A stretch of 37,099 nucleotides of DNA from Candidatus Micrarchaeota archaeon. GTDB lineage: Archaea > Micrarchaeota > Micrarchaeia > Micrarchaeales > Micrarchaeaceae. Numbering within the stretch: the stretch's first letter is position 1; each line of letters starts with the position of its first letter. Under the pieces are notes generated by a model. The model did not search any database and had not been told where the DNA came from. It was given only the letters and a program-made list of their open reading frames with translations. Below, piece by piece: positions 14,930-23,902 of the stretch. A program made the translations under genes and the position numbers. The stretch spans positions 1 through 37,099 of the forward strand of contig JAGWHU010000009.1 of the NCBI GenBank assembly GCA_028866575.1, in the 5' to 3' direction.

Positions 14930-15973
14930 TCACTTCAGCTTCTTGATGTCTGCCTTCTTCACGATCAGCTTTATCCTGCCTGTGCCAAGGCCTATCTGCT
15001 TGCCTATGAGTATGTTCTCCGCAACTCCCTTCAATTGGTCGCGCTCCCCGAATACACCCGCATTGACGAAGTGCTTTACGGTTTCCTCGTATGCTGCCCT
15101 TGCAAGGACAGAGTCCTTGTCCCCCGCTATCCCGTGCCTTCCGGCGCTCCTTATGGCTCCGGTGTACGTCATCGCATCAGCTAGAAGCCCTATGTGCCTG
15201 AAGCTTACTGTTATGCCCTCGTCCTTTATCGTCTCTATGAGCTCGTTGGCAAGCATGTTCCTCGCTGCCTCTATGCCGTATACCCTTGCGACCTCGAACT
15301 GGTCGTTCGAGTATATTTTCCACTTGTCAACGCCGTCTATCTTCATGACCTCCTCCATGTTGCTGCCTGCCGTCGTTATGTAGAATGTCCCGTCGTCGTG
15401 CTGCTGTATCAGCGCCTTGTTGACCCCAGGTATGCCTATGATGGCAGAGCTTAGGACGTGGACGAACGTGGTCCTTGTGCTCCTCACGCTCTCCTTCTTC
15501 TTCACCTTTATCTTTATTTCATCCCCTTCCAATTCCGCGTCTATGTCCCCCCTCTTGGATAGCCTCGCAGCTATCGACCTGCCTGTCATCTCGTAGAAGG
15601 AAAGCTTTTCAGGATCCAGGTGCAATACAAGGGTGCCGGTCCTGAAGTTCTCGTCGAAGCCCTTTATCGTATTGGATACCTTGACCTCCTCCAGCTTCCT
15701 CCATATCTCCCTTGCCTTCTCGTAGTTCTTGCTTATGCCCTTCTCAAGGCTCACTATCATGGATGGGAACTTAGGCCTCTTCCTTGCGTCAACAAGCTCT
15801 ATTATTCGCGGAAGGCCCCTTGTCGCTATTACGGATGTTATTCCTGCGGAGTGGAAGGTCCTGAGCATCATCTGCGTGCTGGGCTCCCCTATAGACTGCG
15901 CAGCTACGGTGCCAGCTGCCTCCCCTGGGACAACCTTGAAGTCCTCTGCCTTTACCTTTGAATCCTTTGCCAT
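14930..15973 (-). CDS. rpoA2: DNA-directed RNA polymerase subunit A''
   Basis: A 347-residue C-terminal part of the split largest RNAP subunit, carrying the trigger-loop and jaw regions. The conserved PGEAAGTVAAQSIGEPSTQM (17-36) followed by LRTFHSAG is the bridge/trigger-loop signature, and the C terminus has VRHIG-like SFRHIGLLADAMTYTGAIRS and GRHGIAGDKDSVLARAAYEE. The start is ATG 15973, 4 nt after the rpoA' stop. It ends the rpoH-B''-B'-A'-A'' operon. No L30e, NusA-like or S12 gene follows, since a convergent gene intervenes. Confidence 0.97.
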   Translation of the reverse strand: MAKDSKVKAEDFKVVPGEAAGTVAAQSIGEPSTQMMLRTFHSAGITSVIATRGLPRIIELVDARKRPKFPSMIVSLEKGISKNYEKAREIWRKLEEVKVSNTIKGFDENFRTGTLVLHLDPEKLSFYEMTGRSIAARLSKRGDIDAELEGDEIKIKVKKKESVRSTRTTFVHVLSSAIIGIPGVNKALIQQHDDGTFYITTAGSNMEEVMKIDGVDKWKIYSNDQFEVARVYGIEAARNMLANELIETIKDEGITVSFRHIGLLADAMTYTGAIRSAGRHGIAGDKDSVLARAAYEETVKHFVNAGVFGERDQLKGVAENILIGKQIGLGTGRIKLIVKKADIKKLK

Positions 15974-15977
15974 AATA

Positions 15978-18515
15978 TCATCTCAGCCTCTCCTTTGTCG
16001 GGTCTATTCCGTCCCCTCCGTATATCGTCTGTATGAGGGATCCGCTGGCGTCCTTGACGCTCAGGTTCTCATCAACGTAGAAGTCCTGCATCGCATTCAC
16101 CAATCTTCTCTGCAGGTACCCGCTCTGCGCTATGACAAGGGATTTCGACATTGCCGAGTCCCTGGAGCCCATCGCGTGCATGAAGAACTCCGTCGGCTTG
16201 AGCCCTGTGGAGAAGGAAGATGTTACGAAGCCCTTTGCAGATGGCTCCCTGTCGTTCCTCCTGAAGTACGGAAGCACCCTCCCGGCATAGCCCCTTGAGG
16301 GCCTCTTGCCGCGCACCGCCTGCTGCCCGAGGAGCATGCTCGTCTGCACGAACTGGAGTATGTTGCCCCTTGCCTTGACCATAGCCATGAGCATCGTGCT
16401 GTTGTCCGGGCCTATGTTCTTGTTGAGCACCTTGGCAGCCATTGTCCTGGCGCCCTCCAGCTCTGCCATTATCTCCATCTCGAGCGTTTCCTTCCTCGTA
16501 TATCCGGGAAGCGAGTCAAGCTTCTTCTCCTTGTACTTCTGCACCAGCTCGCTGGCCTTGCCCTCGACGTCGTTGATTATGCTTGTCAGGTCCTTGTTTA
16601 CCTGCTCCGAATTGTAATAGTTCCTTATGCTTACCGTAGTGCCCATCGATGCGGTTACCCTTACCGACATCTTAGCCATCCTGAGCAGGAATTCGGTTGT
16701 GAAATCAGGGCCGTACCTCTCGAATATCCTGAGTATAAGCGATCCGTCGCTCTCCCCTACGAAGCCCTCGCTTATCATGCCCTCGGTTATCTCGCCCTTC
16801 TTTATGACAAGGGTGTTGCCCTTTGACTTGCCCTCGAACTCCATGTCCTCCGGCAGCAGCATGGAGAATATCGCCTTGCCGCTGTACATTCCCTTCCTGT
16901 CCGGCTTGGGCAGCTCGTATATGCCAACCGTGGCAAGCAGCAGGCATGCCTCGTCCTTCGAGAACACAGATCCGTCCCTTGTGAGGAAGTACATGCCTAT
17001 GAGCTCGTCCTCCTCTATCGACATTATCGGCTTGCCGTCTCGCGGCGAAAGTATTAGGTCCTTCGGCTGCATCAGGTAACGCGCCTCGGCCTGGGCCTCC
17101 AGCGACTGCGGAAGGTGGAAGTTCATCTCGTCTCCGTCGAAGTCCGCGTTGTATGGCGCGCATGCCGATACGTGTATTCGCATCGTCCTGCCCGGAAGCA
17201 CCTTGACTATGTGCGCCATTACCGAGAGCCTGTGCAGCGTCGGCTGCCTGTTCATCAGGCCTATGTCGCCGTCTATGAGCTGCCTCTCTATTATGTATCC
17301 CGGCATCAGCGATGCGAGCACGTCCTCCCTGTTGGTTTCCGTAACCCTTTTCCTTATCCCCTCCTTTGTTATTACGTTAAGAACGGTTGGGTATTCCTTG
17401 CTCTGCACGTACTTCTTTACGTGCTCCATGTTCCACTGCGTGGCATATATCGGGATTGTGAGGTTCTCCGCTATCCTCAACGGTATTCCAACCTGGTTTA
17501 TCGTCAGGCTCGCGTCAGGGGACACTACGGTCCTTGCTGAGAAGTTGACTCTCTTGCCGCTGAGGTTGTACCTCAGCCTGCCCTCCTTGCCCTTGAGCCT
17601 CTGCGCAAGAGTCTTGAGCGGCCTTGTCGACCTGTGCCTAGCTACCGGAATGCCCGGCGTTTCGTTGTTGAAGTATGTGGTTACCTGGTATTGCAGGAGC
17701 TCCCACAGGTCGTCTATTATTATCTGCGGCGCGCCGGCGTCTATGTCCTGCTCCAGACGCTGGTTTATTCTCATTATGTCTACCAGCTTGTGCGTGAGGT
17801 CGTCCTCGCTCCTCTCGCCGCTCTCAAGTGTTATGGACGGCCTTACGTTTACCGGCGGTACAAGCAGCACGGTTATGACGAACCATTCAGGCCTTGTCGC
17901 TACCGGGTCTATTCCCAGGAGCTTGAGGTCCTCGTCGCTTATCTTGGAGAGCCAGTCCCTCATCTCGTCAGGCTTCAGCTTGTTGGAGTCAACGTAAAAG
18001 AACGTCGGCCTCTCCAGCTTGAGCTTTCTCTGCACAGAGCCGCAGTATGGGCACTTCTTTACAGACTTGAGCTTCTTGAGCAGTTGTATCCTGTTGTCCT
18101 CCTCCTCTATGTTTGTTAGCACAGCAGCGTTTGCACCTTCCTCTTCCACTACTATACTCTTTATCGTGGATTTTATGTCGTCAGTCTGCTCCCCTGTCAG
18201 GAGCACCCTGTGGCAGTTGTAGCATGTTGACTGCAAAAGCGAGTATATCGTCTTCGCGAATTCGGGGTGCACCACAGGCCTCACCAGCTCTATGTGCCCG
18301 AAGTGCCCGGGGCATGTCTTCACCCTGCCGCCGCATGTCTTGCACCTCAGCCCAGGGTCTATGACTCCTAGCCTCTGGTCCACCAGGCCGCCGTCTATCG
18401 GATAGCCCTCGTCGTTGTACGTGTCGGGAACTATGAGCCTAGCAACGCTCATCTTCTTTATCGTCTGCGGGCTCAATGTGGTGAACCTTATATGATCTAT
18501 AACCTCAGCTTGCAT
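15978..18515 (-). CDS. rpoA1: DNA-directed RNA polymerase subunit A'
   Basis: An 845-residue N-terminal part of the largest RNAP subunit. Zinc sites are CxxC at 58-61 with CPGH at 68-71, and CxxC at 98-101 with 155-158. The catalytic Mg-binding NADFDGD is at 456-462. The GLMNRQPTLHR and RLRYNLSGKRVNFSARTVV motifs of the active-centre region are present. I chose ATG 18515 because GGTG lies 6 nt upstream, right at the rpoB' stop. The GTG at 18524 is within that ribosome site. The subunit is split between A' and A'' as in archaea generally. Confidence 0.97.
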   Translation of the reverse strand: MQAEVIDHIRFTTLSPQTIKKMSVARLIVPDTYNDEGYPIDGGLVDQRLGVIDPGLRCKTCGGRVKTCPGHFGHIELVRPVVHPEFAKTIYSLLQSTCYNCHRVLLTGEQTDDIKSTIKSIVVEEEGANAAVLTNIEEEDNRIQLLKKLKSVKKCPYCGSVQRKLKLERPTFFYVDSNKLKPDEMRDWLSKISDEDLKLLGIDPVATRPEWFVITVLLVPPVNVRPSITLESGERSEDDLTHKLVDIMRINQRLEQDIDAGAPQIIIDDLWELLQYQVTTYFNNETPGIPVARHRSTRPLKTLAQRLKGKEGRLRYNLSGKRVNFSARTVVSPDASLTINQVGIPLRIAENLTIPIYATQWNMEHVKKYVQSKEYPTVLNVITKEGIRKRVTETNREDVLASLMPGYIIERQLIDGDIGLMNRQPTLHRLSVMAHIVKVLPGRTMRIHVSACAPYNADFDGDEMNFHLPQSLEAQAEARYLMQPKDLILSPRDGKPIMSIEEDELIGMYFLTRDGSVFSKDEACLLLATVGIYELPKPDRKGMYSGKAIFSMLLPEDMEFEGKSKGNTLVIKKGEITEGMISEGFVGESDGSLILRIFERYGPDFTTEFLLRMAKMSVRVTASMGTTVSIRNYYNSEQVNKDLTSIINDVEGKASELVQKYKEKKLDSLPGYTRKETLEMEIMAELEGARTMAAKVLNKNIGPDNSTMLMAMVKARGNILQFVQTSMLLGQQAVRGKRPSRGYAGRVLPYFRRNDREPSAKGFVTSSFSTGLKPTEFFMHAMGSRDSAMSKSLVIAQSGYLQRRLVNAMQDFYVDENLSVKDASGSLIQTIYGGDGIDPTKERLR

Positions 18516-18524
18516 ACAAAACAC

Positions 18525-20354
18525 CTATTCGCTCTTCAGCCTTATCCTCGGCAGTATGTGCAGCGACTTTATCTCGTCGAACAGCAGCTTGAAGGCGTAG
18601 CTTATCTCAACCATCTCAAGGTTGTTGCCGCCGTCGTTCGGGCAGACCGGCACGTTCTTTATGTAGTCGTAATAGCCGACGTCGCCGCACTGCCTGCATA
18701 TCCATATCTCCGCCTTGTCGGACTGGTCAAGCATCCTCTCCTTGAGGAGAAGGCTTGCGCCGTGCGCAACCAGTGCGTCCCTTTCCATTTCGCCGAACTT
18801 GAGGCCTCCCCTCCTGGGCTTGCCCTCTGTCGGCTGGTGGGTGAGTATCTGCACAGGGCCCCTGCTCCTGACCTGCAGCTTGAGGCTGACCATGTGCATC
18901 AGCCTGTTGTAATATACTACGCCGGTGAAAACCTTGGCGTTGAATCTCTTTCCTGTCCTGCCGTCGTAAAGGACCTCGTCCCCGAACCTGTCGAAGCCGT
19001 ATCCCTCAAGTATCTTGCCGTATTCCTCTACAAGGCTCTTGCCCTCCGTCGCGAAGGCCGTCCCGTCAAGGCGCTCGCCCTTCAGCGAGCCGACCTTGCC
19101 GCCAAGCATCTCCAGCATGTGCCCGAATGTCATTCTGGAGGGCAGGCTGAGCGGGTTGAGCAGCAGGTCAGGCACTATCCCCGAGCTGGTGAACGGCATG
19201 TCGTTCTGGTCCACTATGAGCGCAACTACCCCCTTCTGCCCGTGCCTGCTGGCGAACTTGTCCCCGACCTCGGGCGTCTTGTTGCTCCTTATCCTGACCT
19301 TGGCTATCCTCGTTGCGCTTGTCGTCTCGCACATGAGAACGCTGTCCACTACTCCCTGCTCCCCTGCCTTAAGCGTTACCGAATTGTCCCTTCTCTTCTC
19401 CTCTCCTACGCCGAAGCTCGTCTGCTCCTCCAGGAACCTTGGCGGCGACACCTTGCCTATCAGAGCGTCGCCCTCGTTCACCTCTGTTTCCGTTTCTATT
19501 ATGCCGTCCTCGCTGAGCTTGGCGTACGAGTGCTCGCCCAGATACCCCTCAGTAGTCGCAGGAGGCACCTTGAAATAATCCTGCTGGCTTCCCGGATATC
19601 TCCTCTCCTCGTCAGAATATGTCTTGTAGGCTACGCTCCTTCCCAGTCCTCTGTCGACTGCCGCCCTGTTGAGTATTACCGCATCCTTCATGTTGTAGCC
19701 GTAATACGTTGAAAGTGCGACTACAAGGTTGTGCCCCGTCGGGTGCCTGTTCATCCTCAAGGTCCTGTATGCCAAGCTGTTGACTATCGGCTCCTGCGGA
19801 TAGTAGAGCAGGAAGGCCCTCGGATCGTATCTCTTGTTGAAGTTTATGGCGTAAAGCCCCTGGCTCTGCTTGGCGAAGTTGGACGATATAGGGTGCCTTC
19901 CTATTGAGTTGTATTCCGGGAAAACTATCAGGTTCATGGTGAGGCCTAGCATTGAGGCCTTGTCTATCTCCAGGTGGGTTGTCCTCGAGTCTATGAGGTT
20001 CGGCGTTAGCGCTGCTCTAGAGTTTTCCTCCTCCTCAGCATCCAGGTACTCTATGATGCCCCTCCTTACCAGGTAGTTGAAGTCTATCTCCCTGTTCTTC
20101 AGCCTCTCGCTCAGCTCCCCTGTCAGCTTGCTCGCTCCTTTCTCCACCACTATGTATGGCTTCCTGGCCCTTCCCCTGTCAGCATTTATGTGCACCTCGT
20201 TGAGCTTCTTGACGTATGCTACGTTCACCTCCCCTGATATGACGCCAAGCCTCCTGTTCTTCCTTATCTCCTCCGCAAGCTTCCTGCCCGACTTGACGTT
20301 GCCTATCAGCCTGCCGTCCAGGAACACATAGCATTTTTGCTGTTTTTCCGACAT
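18525..20354 (-). CDS. rpoB1: DNA-directed RNA polymerase subunit B'
   Basis: A 609-residue C-terminal part of the second-largest subunit. It has the conserved GYNMKDAVILNRAAVDRGLG segment, GDKFASRHGQKGVVALI (catalytic Lys region), LLNPLSLPSRMTFGHMLEM and the CxxC zinc ribbon CRQCGDVGYY with a CPND partner near the C terminus. ATG 20354 has GGTG 8 nt upstream. The frame opens at GTG 20363. The gap to rpoB'' is 13 nt. Separate B' and B'' genes match the split seen in several euryarchaeal and DPANN lineages. Confidence 0.96.
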   Translation of the reverse strand: MSEKQQKCYVFLDGRLIGNVKSGRKLAEEIRKNRRLGVISGEVNVAYVKKLNEVHINADRGRARKPYIVVEKGASKLTGELSERLKNREIDFNYLVRRGIIEYLDAEEEENSRAALTPNLIDSRTTHLEIDKASMLGLTMNLIVFPEYNSIGRHPISSNFAKQSQGLYAINFNKRYDPRAFLLYYPQEPIVNSLAYRTLRMNRHPTGHNLVVALSTYYGYNMKDAVILNRAAVDRGLGRSVAYKTYSDEERRYPGSQQDYFKVPPATTEGYLGEHSYAKLSEDGIIETETEVNEGDALIGKVSPPRFLEEQTSFGVGEEKRRDNSVTLKAGEQGVVDSVLMCETTSATRIAKVRIRSNKTPEVGDKFASRHGQKGVVALIVDQNDMPFTSSGIVPDLLLNPLSLPSRMTFGHMLEMLGGKVGSLKGERLDGTAFATEGKSLVEEYGKILEGYGFDRFGDEVLYDGRTGKRFNAKVFTGVVYYNRLMHMVSLKLQVRSRGPVQILTHQPTEGKPRRGGLKFGEMERDALVAHGASLLLKERMLDQSDKAEIWICRQCGDVGYYDYIKNVPVCPNDGGNNLEMVEISYAFKLLFDEIKSLHILPRIRLKSE

Positions 20355-20367
20355 AATCAACACACCA

Positions 20368-21831
20368 TCATATGAGCTTCTGCTCCTTCAGCTTCTCCTC
20401 CAGCGCCTTCGTATCTGCACCCACAGTTATCTTCGACATCAGCGCAAGGTATTTAGTGAGCCCTACGTCGGTTCCCTCAGGGGTCTCGCTCGGGCAGAGC
20501 TTGCCTATGTACGTGCCGTGGACGTCCCTTGCCTTGAAGTGCGGGTGCTTCTTGGATAGCGGCGACTTGACCCTCCTGAGGTGCGCGAGCGTGCTTGTTA
20601 GGTTCATCCTGTCCAGCACCTGGGATATGCCGGTCTGCCCGGCGGGCCATGAGCCAGTTCCCATTGAGTATAGCATCTTTTCCGTAAGCGTGTCAGGGTT
20701 TATGTTGGTCCTGACGCTGAGCTTCCTTCCCCTTGCCGTAGTGCGCTCTATGTGGTACTTTATGTCCTTTATGAAGAACTTGAACGCGTTGTTGAACAGC
20801 TCCTCCATGAGGTCTCCGGCAAGCTTTATCCTCTTGTTCGCATAATGGTCCTTGTCGTCGGCCTTGGCAAGCCTGTAGGCTACGAGCGACGCCCTCTCGG
20901 CCATCTTCAGCATGTAAAGCCCCTTCTCCTTCCTCACCTCTGGAGTTGATCCTAGGTGCGGAAGTATGTAAGTATCAAGCTGTATCTCGGCCCTTTTCTT
21001 CTGGTACTCCTTTGTCTGGTTCGGCGCTGCCATCCTGCCCAGTTCCATTATCGCCTCCGTTGACGTGAAGTCCTTGGCGACGCTGAGGTCCATGTTGAGC
21101 AGCAGGTCGTTCTCTATCTCCTTGCTTCCGGGGAAGCTCTCGGTAACGTCCTTTGGCCTTATACCTAGCGCCGAAAGCACCAGTATTAGGTCCATTCCCT
21201 TTGAAACCGTGGGGAACAGCACCTTGTATATGCCGTATTCGTCCCTTGTGACGCTGCACCGCGCCCTGAAGTTGACAGTAGTGGAGAACACCTTGCTCAC
21301 CACGTCGCCGTCGCCCTCCTTGGTGGTCATTATCCTGTTGGGCGCAAGGTCCTCAACCCCTACGAGAACCCTTTCCGTGCCCTTTATTATGAAATACCCT
21401 CCAGGATCGTCAGGATCCTCGCCCTCGCCCACGAGCTGCTCGCTGGACATGTTGTGCGTATAGCAAAGGTCGCTGTTTACCATCACAGGCATCTCCCCCA
21501 CGAAGGCCTCGCCTGATGCGTCCTCCTTCTCTATCCCGCTTATGACCGGCATGTACGTTATGTACATAGGCGCAGCATACGTGAGGTTCCTTGCAAGCGC
21601 CTCGTTGGGCATGACCTTCCTGGTTGAGCTGTCTGATTCTATTATTATAGGCTGCTCTATCCTTATGCCTATGAACTTTATCGCGAAGTCAGAGACCTCA
21701 GGCTCCACTATGTTGTTGTGGTCTATTACCTTCTGCATCCCTATCCTTATGAATCGGTTGTAGCTTTCTATCTGCTGGTGCACCATCGACGTAGTGCTCA
21801 GATAAGACTCTAGCAGTTCATGATCTTCCAT
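20368..21831 (-). CDS. rpoB2: DNA-directed RNA polymerase subunit B''
   Basis: A 487-residue N-terminal part of the second-largest subunit, with EGEDPDDPGGYFIIKGTERV (lobe region), RNAP Rpb2 domain 2/3 motifs and, near the end, RRVKSPLSKKHPHFKARDVH and GKLCPSETPEGTDVGL. ATG 21831 is the likely start. A GTG at 21840 lies in the same frame. It follows rpoH by 14 nt. Length and motif order are normal, and I see no intein. Confidence 0.96.
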   Translation of the reverse strand: MEDHELLESYLSTTSMVHQQIESYNRFIRIGMQKVIDHNNIVEPEVSDFAIKFIGIRIEQPIIIESDSSTRKVMPNEALARNLTYAAPMYITYMPVISGIEKEDASGEAFVGEMPVMVNSDLCYTHNMSSEQLVGEGEDPDDPGGYFIIKGTERVLVGVEDLAPNRIMTTKEGDGDVVSKVFSTTVNFRARCSVTRDEYGIYKVLFPTVSKGMDLILVLSALGIRPKDVTESFPGSKEIENDLLLNMDLSVAKDFTSTEAIMELGRMAAPNQTKEYQKKRAEIQLDTYILPHLGSTPEVRKEKGLYMLKMAERASLVAYRLAKADDKDHYANKRIKLAGDLMEELFNNAFKFFIKDIKYHIERTTARGRKLSVRTNINPDTLTEKMLYSMGTGSWPAGQTGISQVLDRMNLTSTLAHLRRVKSPLSKKHPHFKARDVHGTYIGKLCPSETPEGTDVGLTKYLALMSKITVGADTKALEEKLKEQKLI

Positions 21832-21845
21832 AGTAAACACTCAAG

Positions 21846-22079
21846 TTAACCCTTTACCACGAGCCTGTAGTAGATGTAGCTTCCCGTAGGATCGTTCCTG
21901 TGCACGGCTATGAGGTTTCCCGGCCTTGCCCCCAGCTTCTTCGCCTGCGGATCGCTCTCCAGTATCTTCGGGAACTTCTCCAATGGGGTTCCGTACCTCT
22001 TTATAGCCTTTTTCGCCTCGCTTGCGCTGAGCAATTCATGTTCGGTAATAAGTTCGGGCGTTTTAACCAACAGGCTCAC
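21846..22079 (-). CDS. rpoH: DNA-directed RNA polymerase subunit H
   Basis: A 77-residue homologue of the C-terminal domain of eukaryotic Rpb5. Signature segments are LITEHELLSASEAKKAIKRY, KFPKILESDPQAKKLGARPG and DPTGSYIYYRLVVKG. It opens the RNAP operon. The start is GTG at 22079. A TATA box at about 22122-22131 predicts transcription start near 22100, which leaves a short leader of about 20 nt and an inverted repeat lying across the start site. Confidence 0.96.
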   Translation of the reverse strand: MSLLVKTPELITEHELLSASEAKKAIKRYGTPLEKFPKILESDPQAKKLGARPGNLIAVHRNDPTGSYIYYRLVVKG

Positions 22080-22094
22080 CAGAGATACAAAGGA

Positions 22095-22131
22095 GTGTAA
22101 CGACTAGCTAAATCGGTTACACTAATATTTA
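22095..22131 (-). promoter_or_regulatory. RNAP operon promoter with inverted-repeat operator candidate
   Basis: The minus strand has a TATA element TTTAAATATTA (about 22121-22131). Immediately downstream is a 7-bp perfect inverted repeat, GTGTAAC/GTTACAC (22122-22116 and 22101-22095), around an AT-rich centre with the palindrome TAGCTA. With one bulged base the pairing can also be read as 6 plus 3 bp. The repeat fills the space between TATA and the predicted start site, a place where a repressor would block the polymerase. Confidence 0.5.
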
Positions 22132-22219
22132 AAGAAAAAGTAATATATACCTGATGCTGCGGTTCGTTTATGAAAATACACGCTGGGACCCCAAAAAGGG
22201 AAAAGAAAAAGTATCGCAG
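22132..22219 (-). terminator. Poly-T terminator after the membrane gene at 22220
   Basis: Read on the minus strand, the DNA after the stop at 22220 has two T-rich runs (CTTTTTCTTTTCCCTTTTT, about 22192-22210), typical of archaeal intrinsic termination. The remaining bases up to the RNAP promoter show nothing else. Confidence 0.4.
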
Positions 22220-22630
22220 CTATATCATTTCGAACGCGTTCGCGACCCATCCCAGTATGAATCCAACCACTACGAGCCAGAATGTGCTGGTCCAGAGCGG
22301 CGACACCGTAAGCGCAAGCAGCGAAAACGCGGCTACGGTCTGCACGTTAGTTGTTATGGACTTGGTCTTCCAGAGCATCCTTTGGTCCCCCTTGAACAGC
22401 ACGCCCGTGATGCTGCTGAAGAACAAAGCTATGGAGCTCAGGACAGCTGCACCGAAGAGTATCGGCAGCCACAGAGATCCTGCACCGTTGGTAACCCATG
22501 GGCTCCACCATCCTGCGCTTCCGCCCGTGCCCCCGAAAAGCACGTAAAGGAAAAACAGGCTGGCTATTAACCTCAACCCGTTGGACCATGAGCCTTTTGA
22601 TCCTGTTGCATCCTTGTCGGTTTTTGGCAT
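22220..22630 (-). CDS. Small four-helix membrane protein
   Basis: 136 residues. A charged N terminus (MPKTDKDATGSKGS) is followed by about four membrane helices (RLIASLFFLYVLFGG; SLWLPILFGAAVLSSIALFF; TVAAFSLLALTVSPLW; FWLVVVGFILGWVANAF). No known family or motif. The ATG at 22630 is the likely start: the frame runs on to 22765, but that part overlaps a TATA-like region (TTTATAAATG, 22640-22650) and reads like non-coding DNA. It lies between the RNAP operon and a membrane glycosyltransferase, all on the minus strand. Confidence 0.65.
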   Translation of the reverse strand: MPKTDKDATGSKGSWSNGLRLIASLFFLYVLFGGTGGSAGWWSPWVTNGAGSLWLPILFGAAVLSSIALFFSSITGVLFKGDQRMLWKTKSITTNVQTVAAFSLLALTVSPLWTSTFWLVVVGFILGWVANAFEMI

Positions 22631-22775
22631 GTTCTCACATTTATAAATGGCACCAAAAAGCTTTTTAACGTATCTAAAATTATGAGAAAGTAATGTAAAA
22701 CGCACGGCTTCCAAATAAGTGGAAAAACCGGCGTTAAGCCAGGATTGCGGCTTAATGAACCGCAAAAAAATTCCG

Positions 22776-23870
22776 CTAATCAGCCATTTTCGTTATGTCG
22801 TAGGTTATCCCGCGCCACTCTATGGTCTTCATGCCGCTTGCTGTCAAGAGGTTGTAGAGGTAGAGGAAATTGACCATGAAATACGCAGGAACCATATACG
22901 GGTCCCTGCCTGAGCGCAGGTAGAGCGCAATTGCGCCGACGGCAAAAGGCACCAGCAGGATGCCGAACAGGGCATTTACAAGCGCTGCCAGTATTATTGC
23001 AGATACGAGCAATATCGCGAAAACGGAGTAGAAGGCTATGCCGTAGTACAATATCCTCCTGCTCCCTGCTATCGAGAATGCGGTCTGCCTGTTGGACCAC
23101 TCTATGAACTGCGGAAATGTGTCGTCAGTCCTTACTATCGGGTTGGCTTCCGGAACGTACGCGATACCCAGGCCCTTCCTCCTGGCTATCCTAGTTATGG
23201 CTATGTCGTCAGATATAGATGATGCGAAGTAATCGAAGTCCTTCCTGCCGGAGAGCAGGCCTTTCCTGAATGCAAGGCTGCCTCCCCAGCCGAACCTTGT
23301 CATCTTCCTCTCCATAAGGCTCTGCCCGACGAAGCCCCATCCCTTCTTTACTTTTGACCAGAAGCCGCCCACCGGCTGGAAGAGCTGGAATGCTGTTGAT
23401 ATGCCTATGCGTTTATCAGCCAATGGAACCACCAGCATCTCAAGCCATTTGCTGCCGACCAGCGCATCGGAATCGAGTATGACGTAGGCGTCAAAGTCCT
23501 TGAACCTGACTAGCGCCGATGCGAGCGAACGCACCTTTGCGCTGCACTTGCCATTCTTGAAATCCGCAACGATGAAATCCGTAGATGTCTTCCTTATGGC
23601 CCTGAGCGCGCCGTCATCAGCTGATCCCACTACTGCTATCGCCTTGTAGTTCCTGTAGCTCTGGCCCTTTACAGCATTCAGGTTCTCCTCAAGCCCTATG
23701 TCAACGCCCTTGCACGGGATTATCACGAGAACCCTGGGCCTGTATCCCTTCACCTGTTTGTATACCTCCCTTTTCCTGGGCATCAGCGTGTTTGCCGCAA
23801 GGAACACAGACATCAGCGCCAGTAGCACAGCATATGCCTGAAAAACCGCATTGGAATATAAGCCATACAT
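22776..23870 (-). CDS. Membrane glycosyltransferase, GT2/GT21-like
   Basis: A 364-residue inverting glycosyltransferase. Residues 8-28 form a membrane anchor, the GT-A domain spans about 45-265 and two to four helices follow (about 277-315 and 330-350). Metal/nucleotide-sugar motif DSD is at 133-135, the acidic pair SDD at 220-222 precedes IAITR, and WSNRQ (258-262) stands where (Q/R)xxRW is usual. This layout resembles ceramide glucosyltransferase-like enzymes that glycosylate membrane lipids. The ATG at 23870 is chosen because the longer frame (to 24131) would overlap most of hjc with a low-quality sequence. It lies 32 nt after the hjc stop. Confidence 0.85.
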   Translation of the reverse strand: MYGLYSNAVFQAYAVLLALMSVFLAANTLMPRKREVYKQVKGYRPRVLVIIPCKGVDIGLEENLNAVKGQSYRNYKAIAVVGSADDGALRAIRKTSTDFIVADFKNGKCSAKVRSLASALVRFKDFDAYVILDSDALVGSKWLEMLVVPLADKRIGISTAFQLFQPVGGFWSKVKKGWGFVGQSLMERKMTRFGWGGSLAFRKGLLSGRKDFDYFASSISDDIAITRIARRKGLGIAYVPEANPIVRTDDTFPQFIEWSNRQTAFSIAGSRRILYYGIAFYSVFAILLVSAIILAALVNALFGILLVPFAVGAIALYLRSGRDPYMVPAYFMVNFLYLYNLLTASGMKTIEWRGITYDITKMAD

Positions 23871-23902
23871 GAACCACGACCTCTTTTTCTGATACTGAAG
23901 AA

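Noticed and set aside
18492-19712. 406-aa open frame on the plus strand opposite rpoB'
   Set aside because: It is a mirror frame of a conserved RNAP gene. Its length follows from the codon bias of the coding strand.
22631-22765. 45-residue N-terminal extension of the small membrane protein
   Set aside because: It crosses TATA-like AT-rich DNA and reads as non-coding. ATG 22630 fits better.
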